In this document: positions 35,301-44,567 of the stretch, piece by piece | Position numbering within the stretch: the stretch's first letter is position 1 | Layout of the letters: every line of letters begins with the position of its first letter | NCBI GenBank assembly: GCA_949987565.1 | Contig: OX465115.1 | Location: 15,127,242 to 15,191,241 of the forward strand | Source: Luidia sarsii | Taxonomy: Eukaryota > Echinodermata > Asteroidea > Paxillosida > Luidiidae | DNA length: 64,000 nucleotides | Direction: 5' to 3' | Program-made: the position numbers and the translations under genes | The notes under the pieces: model-generated | The model's database searches: none | Told to the model about the DNA's origin: nothing | The model's input: the letters and a program-made list of their open reading frames with translations, nothing else

Positions 35301-36836
35301 TATATAGACATGAAATTCATATCTTTACTGTGGTAAAAATTGCATAAATTCTACCATTTTATGAGGAGAGCAGATGCATAAGAATACAGGCATACTCTTA
35401 GTCTTAACAAGTTCACAGTGCACCAGTGCCACATTGCAATACGCTTCATACTTTGTCAATTTCATTGTGTGCAATGTTGCTGCAATAAAATCACGTTGAC
35501 GACGTCAGACCCATGAGGTGCGAGGATAATGGGCGCTAAAATGAATCAGTCGTGAATGTGAGTTTTCCCCTCGCATATACACATCATCCCCCATCCAATC
35601 CGATTGCCTCCAATTTGTATAAAATCCAATGTGCATGTTGTCGCAGGACCGCAGATCACGGGATGAGGAGGGTATGTTGGCAGGGGGTGAGGAGATGGAG
35701 ATGATTGCGTTTACCATTCTTGATGCAAAAAACCACATTCACTGCAGACTACCAATGGAATGGATACACATGTAGCCGTATAGCCGAGGTACGGCTAAAC
35801 CATAGTCGCCTTTAAAACTCAATTACGTTAACTGAATTCAAAATCCCCGGCACCAATCGCTGCACATTTACATATCCTTGCATACATCGTTTGCCGTCTC
35901 CAGTTGGCATACGGGAGAAAATAAAATTTAAAAAAACGCCCAAGGGCGGTTCTCAACCCCATCCATCTCCCTTCCTTTCACTTCAGGAGTGCGCTTAGCA
36001 TTCGGCCGAATCGGAAATCCTGCCAAACGACCTAGCGATGGGATAATTGATTGGTAATGACCAGGTGTCTCGCGCTACGGTGCCACGCGGAGAGGACACA
36101 CACGTACACACACAGTGCCGGCAACAATGGGCTGCGCATGGCCGCCGTGCCAATGATTCCCCCGTCAAGAGTGGAAAGTTCCGCGGTACGAATGTTGTTG
36201 TGAAACCCACACTGTGGGACGGGATTTACATTACCTGCGACTTTTTTTTTTACGGATGAGGCCGGTGGGTATGCGAGCGCATTGCGAATTGCTTCACGCT
36301 CCACTGCACAGAGCTAAACCACCTTCCCTTTCCCTTCCCCCACTGCCTCCTATGTACAGTATAGGTCTCCATGTACGCGCTAGGGTGGACTTACCCTAAT
36401 GCAGGCATAGCCCTATGAGTTTGCTAATGCGATTTTGCCGCGGCGTAATGTAATATGCCGGGGCTCGGGGTTTGCGCGCTTGATGCATCGGCCCCCACAC
36501 AGCCACCGACATTGACGTGGGCGGACGGCACAAACTTAAAAAAAAAAAAATGAAAATAAATAAATAAATAATAATGGCAAAAAAGAGCAACCATACAATT
36601 GAAAGCAATTATGACCGCGCAATCCTGCCGCACTCTGGCGGTAGATTGGGGTACTGTAAGTCTTACCCCCCCCCCCCCACAAGAAAAAAACAAAATGGCA
36701 AAAAAAAAGGACGGCCACTCTATTGAAATCAATCCGGCCAAAGGATCCAGCCATACTCTGCTAGTAAATTTGCATAACAGAGTCAGACGGAGATGTGAAA
36801 AAAAAAAAGCAAGAACAAAATAATGTCCGACATAAA
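35301..36836. other. Intron B-C, no gene seen
   Basis: This is unique-looking sequence with a few CpG-containing patches (36000-36220) and A/C homopolymers near 36540 and 36667. No exon was recognised. Confidence 0.45.
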
Positions 36837-36906
36837 AATTCAATGAGGGTTTGCCCTGCTCGACATGATAAACACTGAGTATTCATTGCTTTGCCCGGTT
36901 TTCCCA
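36837..36906 (-). mobile_element. SINE-2 body fragment, inverted
   Basis: This is the reverse complement of the SINE-2 body at 36985-37062 (GGGCAAAGCAATGAATACTC, GTGTTTATC, GGGCAAACCCTCATTGAATT). With the next entry it forms an inverted repeat around about 80 bp. Confidence 0.75.
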
Positions 36907-37090
36907 ATTTCTAGTACGGACGTCTTAACCACTTGACAACCGACCTGGTCGAGGTCGTGTGGTGGATTCAAATAATTTTTTTTTCATCAGGCACCGGGCA
37001 AAGCACTGAATACTCAGTGTTTATCGCGTCGAGCAAGGGCAAAACCTCACTGAATTACATTCTCCTCGACACAAACATCATGTTAATAGG
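36907..37090 (+). mobile_element. SINE-2, tRNA-like head plus GGGCAAAGC body
   Basis: The head holds GTCTTAACCACTTGACAACC, CGAGGTCGTG and GTGGATTCAAAT (a degraded B box), then a T-run and CATCAGGCACCGGGCAAAGC, ACTCAGTGTTTATC and AACATCATGTTA. The same order is seen at 43700-43880. Confidence 0.65.
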
Positions 37091-38205
37091 CCTATCTATC
37101 ATAAAAATGCAGACTGCAGGGAATTACTCCCAAATTGCTTGTCAGTGCTTTCAGGGCACAGCCAGATTAAAAAGATGTTTTTGTTCTTCAGAGAGAATTG
37201 ATGGTATGGCACCTGAGACACGATCATCTTTTTTTTGGGGGGGGGGGGAGGTGACACAAACCATGCTTCTCAACCATCCCCAAAACCGACAGATGCATTA
37301 AAAACTGTCAAAAATCCCCCCACCAACCCAGAGAATGGACAGAGCTGTACAATGTACATGTATGTGTGAGCGACGCAAGGCCTGTGTGTACACGTAGCCA
37401 TGATTACCCGGACTGCTCATTGCGCGAGAAAGCCAGAATGTTGTTTGCGAAACGACGACGCAGGAAATTTATTAAAGGGGTGGTGGAGGGAGGCAGGGAG
37501 GTATATAGGAGAGATGAGCCGAGAAAATGTATAGGGAAGTGATTGCCTTTCCTTTCCCACTTTTTTCCAGGGTTTTTTTGGACGGTTCACTTTTCTGAAC
37601 TGACTCCATCCTACATAGACATTATGACCCCTCGATCCACTAACTCTCAACCCCCCCGCCTTCAACGTCTGCCAGAGTAATGATCTAATTTCCTAAAAGG
37701 AGCGCGGGAATGCAAGGCACCTCAATGCGCGCCAAACCAGGCGCAAAAACCAAGAAGACAACTCCTAGGTAGGAACGGCATAGGGGTACGGTATCCCCTT
37801 CTCCTGTCCGACCCGAGGTAGACAATTCGACGAAGGGAGACGGGAGAGGAGAGCACTCTGAAATCCCATCTCAGAGTGTCAGGGCACTTTTCAGATTTAC
37901 ATTTTCTCCAAAAAAAACCAAAAAAAAACCCAGCTGTAGCACTCGATTGCTCTTTCACTAGGCGTGTCGTCTTGATGTGTACGGGTCAATGTGTGGGGAG
38001 TGATACCATTTGGAGGTTATGCAGTAAACGCATTGCGTACGAATCGATAGAAGTCTTCTCTGCTCAATCTATCAATTTCGTTTATTTTATCATACGCGTG
38101 GCAGCCGGGCGTAATCGACCATGGAATCCCTTTCCCCTATGACGGTGTTTCCCGAACGATGTGAGCCCGATGCGAGCGCGACAATCGCGTCCATAACCAC
38201 TGCCT
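37091..38205. other. Intron B-C, near exon B donor, no gene seen
   Basis: This is unique-looking sequence with G/A homopolymers. No exon was recognised. Confidence 0.5.
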
Positions 38206-38210
38206 CGATC

Positions 38211-38392
38211 ATTTCGTACCAACGTCATTTCATTGTATATGAAGTGACAAAAGCTGCACTTCCACTGGACTATTAAAACTTTTACCAAGACGAATTTAAC
38301 TGGGCCATTTCCACTGGACTCTCGGTTACTTTGACCAAAACAAGTCCAGTGGAAACGCGGCTTTAGGTTACGAAATGACTTGGGTACGAAAT
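38211..38392. mobile_element. Nested foldback element (two concentric inverted repeats)
   Basis: The outer pair, CATTTCGTACCAACGTCATT (38214-) and AATGACTTGGGTACGAAATG (to 38392), are near-perfect reverse complements. The inner pair, AAAGCTGCACTTCCACTGGA (38251-) and TCCAGTGGAAACGCGGCTTT (to 38364), is also inverted. The inner end resembles the termini of the 45317-45852 element. It lies 67 bp from the exon B donor. Confidence 0.75.
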
Positions 38393-38458
38393 GACCTGTT
38401 CCTCTGATTATACATCAAATAGGGCAAAACCCTTCCTGGAAAAAGAAACGCAACTCAC

Positions 38459-38676
38459 CGTCAAAGCCGATAGTGAATGGGACAGGGCCGCCGTCTTGGG
38501 CTGGGATCTCGTACTGGCAGATGGTGGAGAAGGCGGCGGAGCAGTCGTTGTCCTTGGCCCTGATAGTCAGCACGTTGTCCTCCATCACGCCCTCGGCCAC
38601 CGTGGCCGCGTAGCTGCTGTTGTCAAACTGCGGCGGGCTATCGTTGCTGTCGTTGACGACAATGTGAACTTGGGTC
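38459..38676 (-). CDS. CLSTN: Calsyntenin exon B: cadherin 1/2 boundary and first half of cadherin repeat 2
   Basis: The exon is 218 bp with 72 full codons, from TQVHIVVNDSNDSPPQF to PVPFTIGFD. NDSNDSPPQF is the cadherin inter-repeat calcium-binding motif (consensus DxNDxxPxF). AEGV and IRAKDNDC follow as the calcium-binding E and DxD segments of repeat 2. NSS in DNSSY is an N-glycosylation sequon. The acceptor is ttcgcag, 19 bp from a 15-bp minisatellite. The donor is G|GTGAGTT. The frame stays open upstream through the minisatellite, so the acceptor was chosen from the AG, the phase and the family alignment. The start phase is 2 and the end phase 1. Confidence 0.95.
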
Positions 38677-38695
38677 CTGCGAAGAGATTGGCAAG

Positions 38696-38848
38696 CAAGG
38701 GTCAGACAAGCAAGGGTCAGACAAGCAAGGGTCAGACAAGCAAGGGTCAGACAAGCAAGGGTCAGACAAGCAAGGGTCAGACAAGCAAGGGTCACACAAG
38801 CAAGGGTCAGACAAGCAAGGGTCACACAAGCAAGGGTCACACAAGCCA
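38696..38848. repeat. 15-bp minisatellite next to the exon B acceptor (10 copies)
   Basis: The unit is AAGGGTCAGACAAGC, with ten copies at an exact 15-bp period. Three copies (38791, 38821, 38836) have C instead of G in GTCASAC. The array is 19 bp upstream of exon B on the coding strand, where it reads as a pyrimidine-rich CTTGTCTGACC repeat. Confidence 0.97.
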
Positions 38849-38940
38849 TGCAAGAATGTAATACTGACTATTAAATGTAATGCCGAGTTCTGTTGTTGCC
38901 ATTGTTTACAAAAATGTGAACTAACACTCTGGTACCAGTA

Positions 38941-39095
38941 GTTGCGGTAACCGTAACCCTCATCCTCTTGAAGGTCGGAAACCTGAGGGTTACGGAACAG
39001 TATGTACACCAATCTGGTGCACTTTGTGTTTTCACCATTTTTGAAACACCACTGTCTCCGACCATTGGGAGGATGAGGGTTACGGTTACCGCAAC
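38941..39095. mobile_element. 155-bp MITE with perfect 27-bp TIRs and TA duplication
   Basis: The left terminus begins GTTGCGGTAACCGTAACCCT (38941-38967) and the right one (39069-39095) is its exact reverse complement. TA lies at 38939-38940 and again at 39096-39097. A TA duplication is typical of the Tc1/mariner superfamily. No transposase is encoded. It sits in the A-B intron, 265 bp from exon B. Confidence 0.85.
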
Positions 39096-40540
39096 TACCA
39101 CTCTTGGAGACAATTTAAACACAAACAAGTTTGGTATTTTTTTTTCAAAATTGACCCAAAAGTTCCCTTCCAGTCCTCTTACTGCATCTGTGAGATATGA
39201 CATGTTTCCAGAAAAGTTAGAACTGCCCGGCTTTCCAATCCTCCCAGGATCTTTTCCAAAGGTAGACTGAATTTTAATTTTCAAGTCAACTCAATCTTAA
39301 TCACTTCCTAAACGGATGATCTTAAATGCTTTTTAAAGAAATTTGATTCAAATTTCATTCACGAACTTTTCTTCCCCGAGATGACATTTCAAAGTGTGCA
39401 AGCGGTCTATATGCCGTTAACCCGAGACAGGTTTTCCTCGAATATTCGAATCCAATTTATTTTCCAAGACCGGCGACGCTGGCCACTTGTTTGAGGAGCG
39501 TAAAGGGCTTTAGGGGCTAGGCCATGAAGAAAAATGTTGACAGAAAAGCCAGGCCAGCACCACACCAAACAAAGTAACACAATCACAGTGGGGCGAGGAG
39601 AGGGAGGAGAGGAAGGAGAAAAGTACGCAGGACTCAGTGGACCTCTCTCCGATCCACAGCATCAGTTTGATCTGTGAATTGACAGGGGACAGAAAAATAA
39701 GCCCGTCCGACCCAATGCTCCAGCAACCAAACAAGCCACTGGAACAACAAGTTTGCAGAAGATAGAGGCACTTCACTGACTTAGGACACCATCGTCTCCC
39801 TCCTCCTCCTCCTCCTCGTTCTCCTCCTCCTCGTCCATAATCTGAGGCAAGGCTAGCGGATCCTGTCTCAGGAGTAATTGCTTCAGGCCTAGGGTGGACT
39901 TTGACATTTGGGGGGGGGGAGGAGGAGGTCACTGACAACCAAGTGAGGAAGAGGATTTTCGTCTCCAAGGTCTGCTCACAAAAGCTCCCCCCCCCCCCCG
40001 ATAGCTTCCTGCCACTTTTATTTCGCTCCCCGCCTCCCACCCCCCTCTCCTCTTCTCTACCCACATTATCCCTTCCCTTTCATCAGTCCATCTTGTCCGT
40101 CCCGCACAATGGCAACATCCGAGAGGTCACCGAGGCAAATGGACACTCCTCTGCAAGGACTTCATTTGGAAGGGATCCTCATTCAGCCCTAAACGGCTGG
40201 TAAAATATCACATATTGTGGGTGCTGTCAGCGAAAACGATTCCGCGACCACTTTCGGCCCGTTAGTTTGACATCAAGGCTATGGTTAAGTGGCAAGGATA
40301 TTAAGTTCATCTTGTATTCTCACTTGATTTCATTTTAAACAAATCGATGAAAAAACTGACTGTAAACTTCCAAGAATTGTTTTGACCCGAATTGAAAAAG
40401 CTGCATCTACTTTCTGTGATCCCCGAGCTGCTGTAGCCAGGTTTACAACAATTGGTTGTTTGCATCTGAATGAAAGCGGGGATGTGATCCCTGGAGATAT
40501 ACGGCAGTTAATGGTTGAATTGCTTCTCCTGAAGAGTTAC
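39096..40540. other. Intron A-B remainder, no gene seen
   Basis: It holds unique-looking DNA, a CTCCTC run (39797-39837) and C/G homopolymers. No extra exon between A and B is needed, because their phases already match. Confidence 0.6.
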
Positions 40541-40544
40541 TCCA

Positions 40545-40865
40545 AATCTTTTCAGAACCACACATACTCACAAAAGAGATATTTTACATGGTGTCACCGC
40601 AAACCTACTCCTTCTGAATTGCTTCTGACTGGCGCCCCCACCCCGGCAAAGACTAGTTGACTATTTGGGAAGGCCTCCATCTAAGGGATGGATAGCTGAG
40701 ATGGTAAGAACACTGGTACACAAAACCAGAGGTCTCCACTCTCCAGTTCAGATCCTGGTTCGGTAAATACAAAAAAACTGTTCACTGACTAAACTGACCT
40801 GCAATTCATGAATCTCAAAAGTTAGAGGGACTGATCCTAGCAGGACCTTTCTCAAAGGCAAAGTT
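40545..40865 (+). mobile_element. SINE-1: tRNA head fused to a TTTGAGAAAGG arm
   Basis: The order is TTTTCAGAACCACACATACT, TGGTGTCACCGCAAACC, TTCTGACTGGCGCCCCC, then a tRNA-like head (GGATAGCTGAGATGGTAAGA, later CCAGTTCAGATCCTGG as B box), then TACAAAAAAACTGTTCACTG and a reverse-oriented arm ending CAGGACCTTTCTCAAAGGC. This copy links the hairpin family to a Pol III-type head. Partial copies are at 9757 and 58828. Confidence 0.7.
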
Positions 40866-40964
40866 TTCTTTACCCATTCTTTTGCCGTTTGATTTGAAAT
40901 TTGTCGTCAAGAGGTCCAACGGGAGAGCACGGCTTTGGGGAGGGACCCCTCTGAGTGAGCTTAC

Positions 40965-41283
40965 CTGTGTGATGTCTTCTGAGGCGTGCCGCCATCCAGT
41001 GCGTGGATGCTGAACTGCCAGCCGGCCTGGCTTCGCTCACAGCCCAGCGCCTGCAGGTCCTGGGCGGTCAGCACAGCCTGGCCCCGGTCCCCGACCGCTG
41101 CGGTGAACGGCACGTCCGCCTCGGGGTCGATGCGGTACTCCACGATGTCGCCGGCGGGGCCCACGTCCTCGTCGCGGGCGATGAGCGGCGGGTGGAGGGA
41201 CACCCGGCCTGTTGTCTTGTTGACCTCACCGTGGTAGATCTTCTCCTCAAAGAAGGGCTTGGTGTTGGGAGCAGTCGGCGCTT
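40965..41283 (-). CDS. CLSTN: Calsyntenin exon A: cadherin repeat 1
   Basis: The exon is 319 bp with about 105 codons, starting near APTAPNTKPFFEEKIYHGEV and ending in HALDGGTPQKTSH plus two bases. It carries most of cadherin repeat 1: PPLIARDEDVGP resembles the calsyntenin DPPLIALDKD segment, and FSIHALDGG is the F/G strand region. NKT is an N-glycosylation sequon. The donor is AG|GTAAGC. The acceptor region reads cagaag (NAGNAG): the exon may begin at 41283 or 41280, both in phase 1, changing one residue. A preceding coding exon with the signal peptide is required but was not located. Confidence 0.93.
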
Positions 41284-42435
41284 CTGCGCAGCGGAGAGGA
41301 AACGTAAAAAAGATTTTGAGAACCTCTCCTGAGGTATGCCCCCTTTCTCTTCCTCCCCCTCCTCTTCCCTCTACCCCGCCCCCCGAGCAAAGGGCAAACC
41401 CTGGTACATCTTACCACAACATCGTGGTTTCTTTGCCATCTCAAATATTCAGAGTTAATACATTTGGGTGAACTGGGAAAAAAATGATATGGGTGAACCC
41501 ATTAGTGCTTTGGTATCACACTACTCAGACTTAAATGTATTTCTATATCAATCATTAATGTATTACAAATATGATGCAAACTGCTGTACTGGTACCCGGT
41601 ACTACTGACTAGACTTGAAATATAAGAATCAGCCAAAGCTGGAGGACCTGACATTTCAATCCCAGCTGGCTCATTCTCTTGGACACTCCACGGCCCGCCA
41701 CATTCACAATCAGCATAAAATACACGGCACAAGTACACGCACCATGCCCAAATCCATACGTATACACTGTTTAATGTTGAGAAATGTGTGAAAGACCACA
41801 TGAGAACAAAAAAAAAACCAGAGAGCTGATCACACAAACAGCGGTGGTCTGTCCAGATCCCAGCGGGGGGAATCAGCGTGGCCGCAGTGCAATTTTCCTC
41901 CTCGTACAACCCTGAGAAAGCCCGGGTTTTTTAACCCCATGAGAAGTAGCGCTCATTGAGCAGTTTCTATTCAGTTTTCCTCTACCTGGCCACACACGTT
42001 TTTATCTCCTCTCGTCAAACTCCCACTTAGAAGAAAGAAAAAAAATTGTCTCTGTGGAAAGTTCTTCCTGCGTCAAAAGTCAAAACTGCTCACTTCACTT
42101 CCATCCCTTTATCCCAGAGGGATTGAAAAGGTGAGAAAGCAGAATGGCCAATTTTTTTTTCAATCACGCTATTGCTCCACCCACTCAAGAAAAAATAATA
42201 TCAAAAGTCAAAGCAATCAATCCTGAAGTGATATCTTACGACTGGCTGAACAAGAAAGAAATAACAATGCCTTTATTTTTTTCATTTTCAATTTCTCATC
42301 CCCCTTTTTAGCCTCGGAGGCTAGTTCCACTCTTTATTCCCAGTCCACGGGAAAAAAAAACCATCACACTTTTGTCCAGAGGTGTTAACAGACAGAGCAT
42401 GACCAAAAACAAAGATGAAGAAGAGTAGTCTGACT
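41284..42435. other. Upstream of exon A (intron 1), no gene seen
   Basis: The polypyrimidine tract and acceptor of exon A lie at 41284-41310. The rest is non-coding, and no signal-peptide exon was recognised. Confidence 0.5.
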
Positions 42436-42735
42436 ATAGGGCTGTTCTCACAACACCTTGATTTGATTCGCGATTAAAAAACTGGGGTGTTTTTTTGGTT
42501 GTGTCCACACAGGCCAAAAAATCGCATCGCAAAAAATTGCGAGCCGATTGTGGTTAGCAGTTGTGGTCAAATGGTGGGTGTGTCCTTGAGGGTGGCCCAT
42601 GCAGGGAGACATATAAACAAGCACAGCACTTCCTGTCAATCAGAGCGTGAGCGGTGCATTGTGGGATTTAAAAAAAAAGTGCGATTCAGTGGAGCGTTCC
42701 CACACACACCATGTCGCAAATAAACACGATTTTTT
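42436..42735 (+). mobile_element. Interspersed repeat shared with 58183-58290
   Basis: GGGCTGTTCTCACAACACC, GGGGTGTTTTTTTGG, GTGTCCACACAGGCCAAAAA and ATCGCA recur in the same order at 58183-58290. The termini are not clearly defined and no coding capacity is seen. Confidence 0.5.
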
Positions 42736-42977
42736 TTTCTTCCAATTTTTCTCAGGCCACACCACAACGAGGAGGGAGATTGCATACTGTACATACATGT
42801 ATGTAAGTCCATGTATTTAACTATTTATGACCGGGACAATTACTCTGAAAACTTGTTTATGTTATTTGCAAACATCCAGTTTATACACACTACGCAGTAC
42901 TATCACTCAGATTAAACAAAAAAACTGCAAAGACTATTTTTGGCAACTTTTCATAGGTCACGGCACAGCAGGGAGGA

Positions 42978-43260
42978 TGAGGAGAGAGCTGAGGGGTGGA
43001 AGGAGAGAGGGAAGGGGAGAGGGAAGGAGAGAGGGTAGGGGAGAGGGAAGGAGAGAGGGAATGAGAGAGGGAAGGAGAGAGGGAAGGAGAGAGGGAAGGA
43101 GAGAGGGAAGGAGAGAGGGTAGGAGAGAGGGAAGGAGAGAGGGAAGGAGAGAGGGAAGGAGAGAGGGAAGGAGAGAGGGAAGGAGAGAGGGAAGGAGAGA
43201 GGGAAGGAGAGAGGGAAGGAGAGAGGGTAGGAGAGAGGGAAGGAGAGAGGGAAGGAGGGG
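42978..43260. repeat. 12-bp (GGAAGGAGAGAG)n minisatellite
   Basis: This is a nearly perfect 12-bp period purine array, about 20 copies, with GGTAGG and GGGGAGAG variants at the left. The Arg/Glu/Gly frame and the Leu/Pro/Ser frame are artefacts. Confidence 0.97.
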
Positions 43261-43699
43261 GTTTTGGAGGAAGGAAATGACGGAGGAGGAGGGCACAGCC
43301 AGACTACTGCCAGGATTGGCAGGAGGCATATGCATAGAGGAAGTCATTCATAGGCACGTGTTAGGACTGCCAGCAACAGACTGGCTCCAACTCTCTACTG
43401 CGGTTGACCTTAAAAAAAAAAAAAAAGTAATTAACTTTTGCCAGACAAAAGATAACAGCTCGCAGTGCTGTGTCAACAAGTAGACTTTGAGAGATGAGTC
43501 AGGTTTTTAGGCATGACAGATTAACATCTGTTGCTGCTTTCTGGCACTGTTTCTAAAATGTTCGAGCCATTCGGTTAACTTCTCAGAACCAAACTTACTG
43601 GGAGATTTGTCTAAGGTGCCACTGCAAACTGTTCTTGACCACTAACAGCCAGTTAATAGATTAATAAGCGAACTGCTGACTGACTAAATTTGAATCATT

Positions 43700-43880
43700 A
43701 TTCGAATCCGTCACCCGACCTCGGCTGCACTTGAAAGCAGGAGTCGAGGGTTTGAATCCCGCCCGAGCTGCCCGAAAAGTTTTCATCAGGCATCGGGCAA
43801 AGCAATGGGCACTCAGTGCTTATTACGTCAAGTAGGGCAAACCCTCATTGAATTATATTCTACGCAAACATCATGTTATA
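43700..43880 (+). mobile_element. SINE-2, best copy (tRNA head plus body)
   Basis: The B box GGGTTTGAATCCCGCC lies at about 43748-43763, preceded by GTCACCCGACCTCGGC and AAGCAGGAGTCGAG. The body is CATCAGGCATCGGGCAAAGC, ACTCAGTGCTTATTACG and AGGGCAAACCCTCATTGAAT. The head does not make a complete cloverleaf. Confidence 0.75.
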
Positions 43881-43945
43881 TCTATGTCTAAAATGACCAG
43901 AAAATGTGTACGTATCTTATCAATTCAGAGTGCCTGCCATTTAAA

Positions 43946-44003
43946 TCCTAGCAGGACCTTTCGGAAAGGTCCTACTAGGATCGAAACGTCAGACACTCTT
44001 TGC
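43946..44003. mobile_element. TTTGAGAAAGG hairpin, short core-only copy
   Basis: ATCCTAGCAGGACCTTTC is followed after two bases by GAAAGGTCCTACTAGGAT, a near-perfect palindrome of 38 bp, then CGAAACGTCAGACAC. Only the innermost part of the two arms remains. Confidence 0.8.
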
Positions 44004-44405
44004 ACCTACATACAGATGCAGTATGACACAACTTTTTATCGTTAATCAAAAGCACATCTTTGGGCTAACTTACATGTTGACTCAAAAGGTCAGGCTGATA
44101 TTCAAATCACTGCTTGAGGATTGGAACTGAGGACATTCTGGATTTCTGCTTTTCCCTTTCTTCGTGGGCATTTGGGACACAGAGTGGGGGAAAGGTTTGG
44201 GTGAGGGCGTCCAAAGTTCTGAACATCTGCGTTGCATTGACTAATAAATGTCAGTTCCTGTCAGCCTCCTGGGAGTTCTAAATATAAAAATGCGTAATGA
44301 ATGGCTGCACTTCGTAACTTGAACTTCATAAAAAGCCATGAGTGGGTGTGAAAAAGTGCGTGTATACCAAACCACAAATGCATGTATCACTATGGTACAT
44401 TAAAA

Positions 44406-44567
44406 GTGATATACAAAAATGTTGCTAACTGCTTACTCACTAAAATTACCAAAATGCAAATCTCAAAATTTAGTGGGCCTGATGTTTAGATCCTAGCAGG
44501 ACTTTTCTCAAAGGTAGAGAAAGGTCCTGCTAGGATCGAAACGTCAGTCCCACTAAATGTTGAGAGT
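44406..44567. mobile_element. TTTGAGAAAGG hairpin, long left arm and short right arm
   Basis: It begins GTGATATACAAAAATGTTGC and runs through TTAGTGGGCCTGATG, CTAGCAGGACTTTTCTCAAA and GGTAGAG to GAAAGGTCCTGCTAGGATCG and AGTCCCACTAAATGTTGAG. The layout is the same as 61721-61869. The right arm lacks the distal half. Confidence 0.85.

Larger units (their letters stand above)
1011..41283 (-). other. CLSTN: Calsyntenin gene, partial (7 internal exons)
   Basis: This is the span of the visible part of a calsyntenin gene. Calsyntenins are type I neuronal membrane proteins with two cadherin repeats, an LNS/laminin-G-like domain, one membrane helix and a cytoplasmic tail that binds kinesin light chain; they act in vesicle transport and at synapses. 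In transcription order the exons are 41283-40965, 38676-38459, 5517-5371, 5128-4934, 4503-4249, 3855-3680 and 1122-1011. Junction phases are 2, 1, 1, 1, 1, 0, and the last exon ends in phase 1. All seven join into one uninterrupted frame of about 474 codons, with AG acceptors and GT donors throughout. Intron sizes are 2288, 32941, 242, 430, 393 and 2557 bp. Family assignment rests on several diagnostic stretches (AYDCG, GFGCDRDTYS, HLETC, ILCSSDSE, NRHHYAVF, VGACYD). The signal-peptide exon and the C-terminal part are not seen. Confidence 0.95.

Noticed and set aside
38415..38849. Exon B extended upstream as a TLACL-repeat coding region
   Set aside because: The calsyntenin alignment, matching phase and a good AG acceptor place the exon start at 38676; upstream is a minisatellite. 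Kept as a finding only because the frame is open.
40382..40660. 92-residue frame with a smooth composition
   Set aside because: Its second half is the interspersed SINE-1 sequence (also at 9757 and 58828), so it is a repeat-derived frame.
42827..43483. 218-residue Arg/Glu/Gly repeat protein
   Set aside because: It is generated by the 12-bp purine minisatellite; the flanking parts have no recognisable homology.
43740..43770. Functional tRNA genes at the B-box matches (13610, 29820, 43750)
   Set aside because: None has a complete acceptor/D/anticodon/T arrangement, and each is attached to a repeated body, so they are SINE heads.
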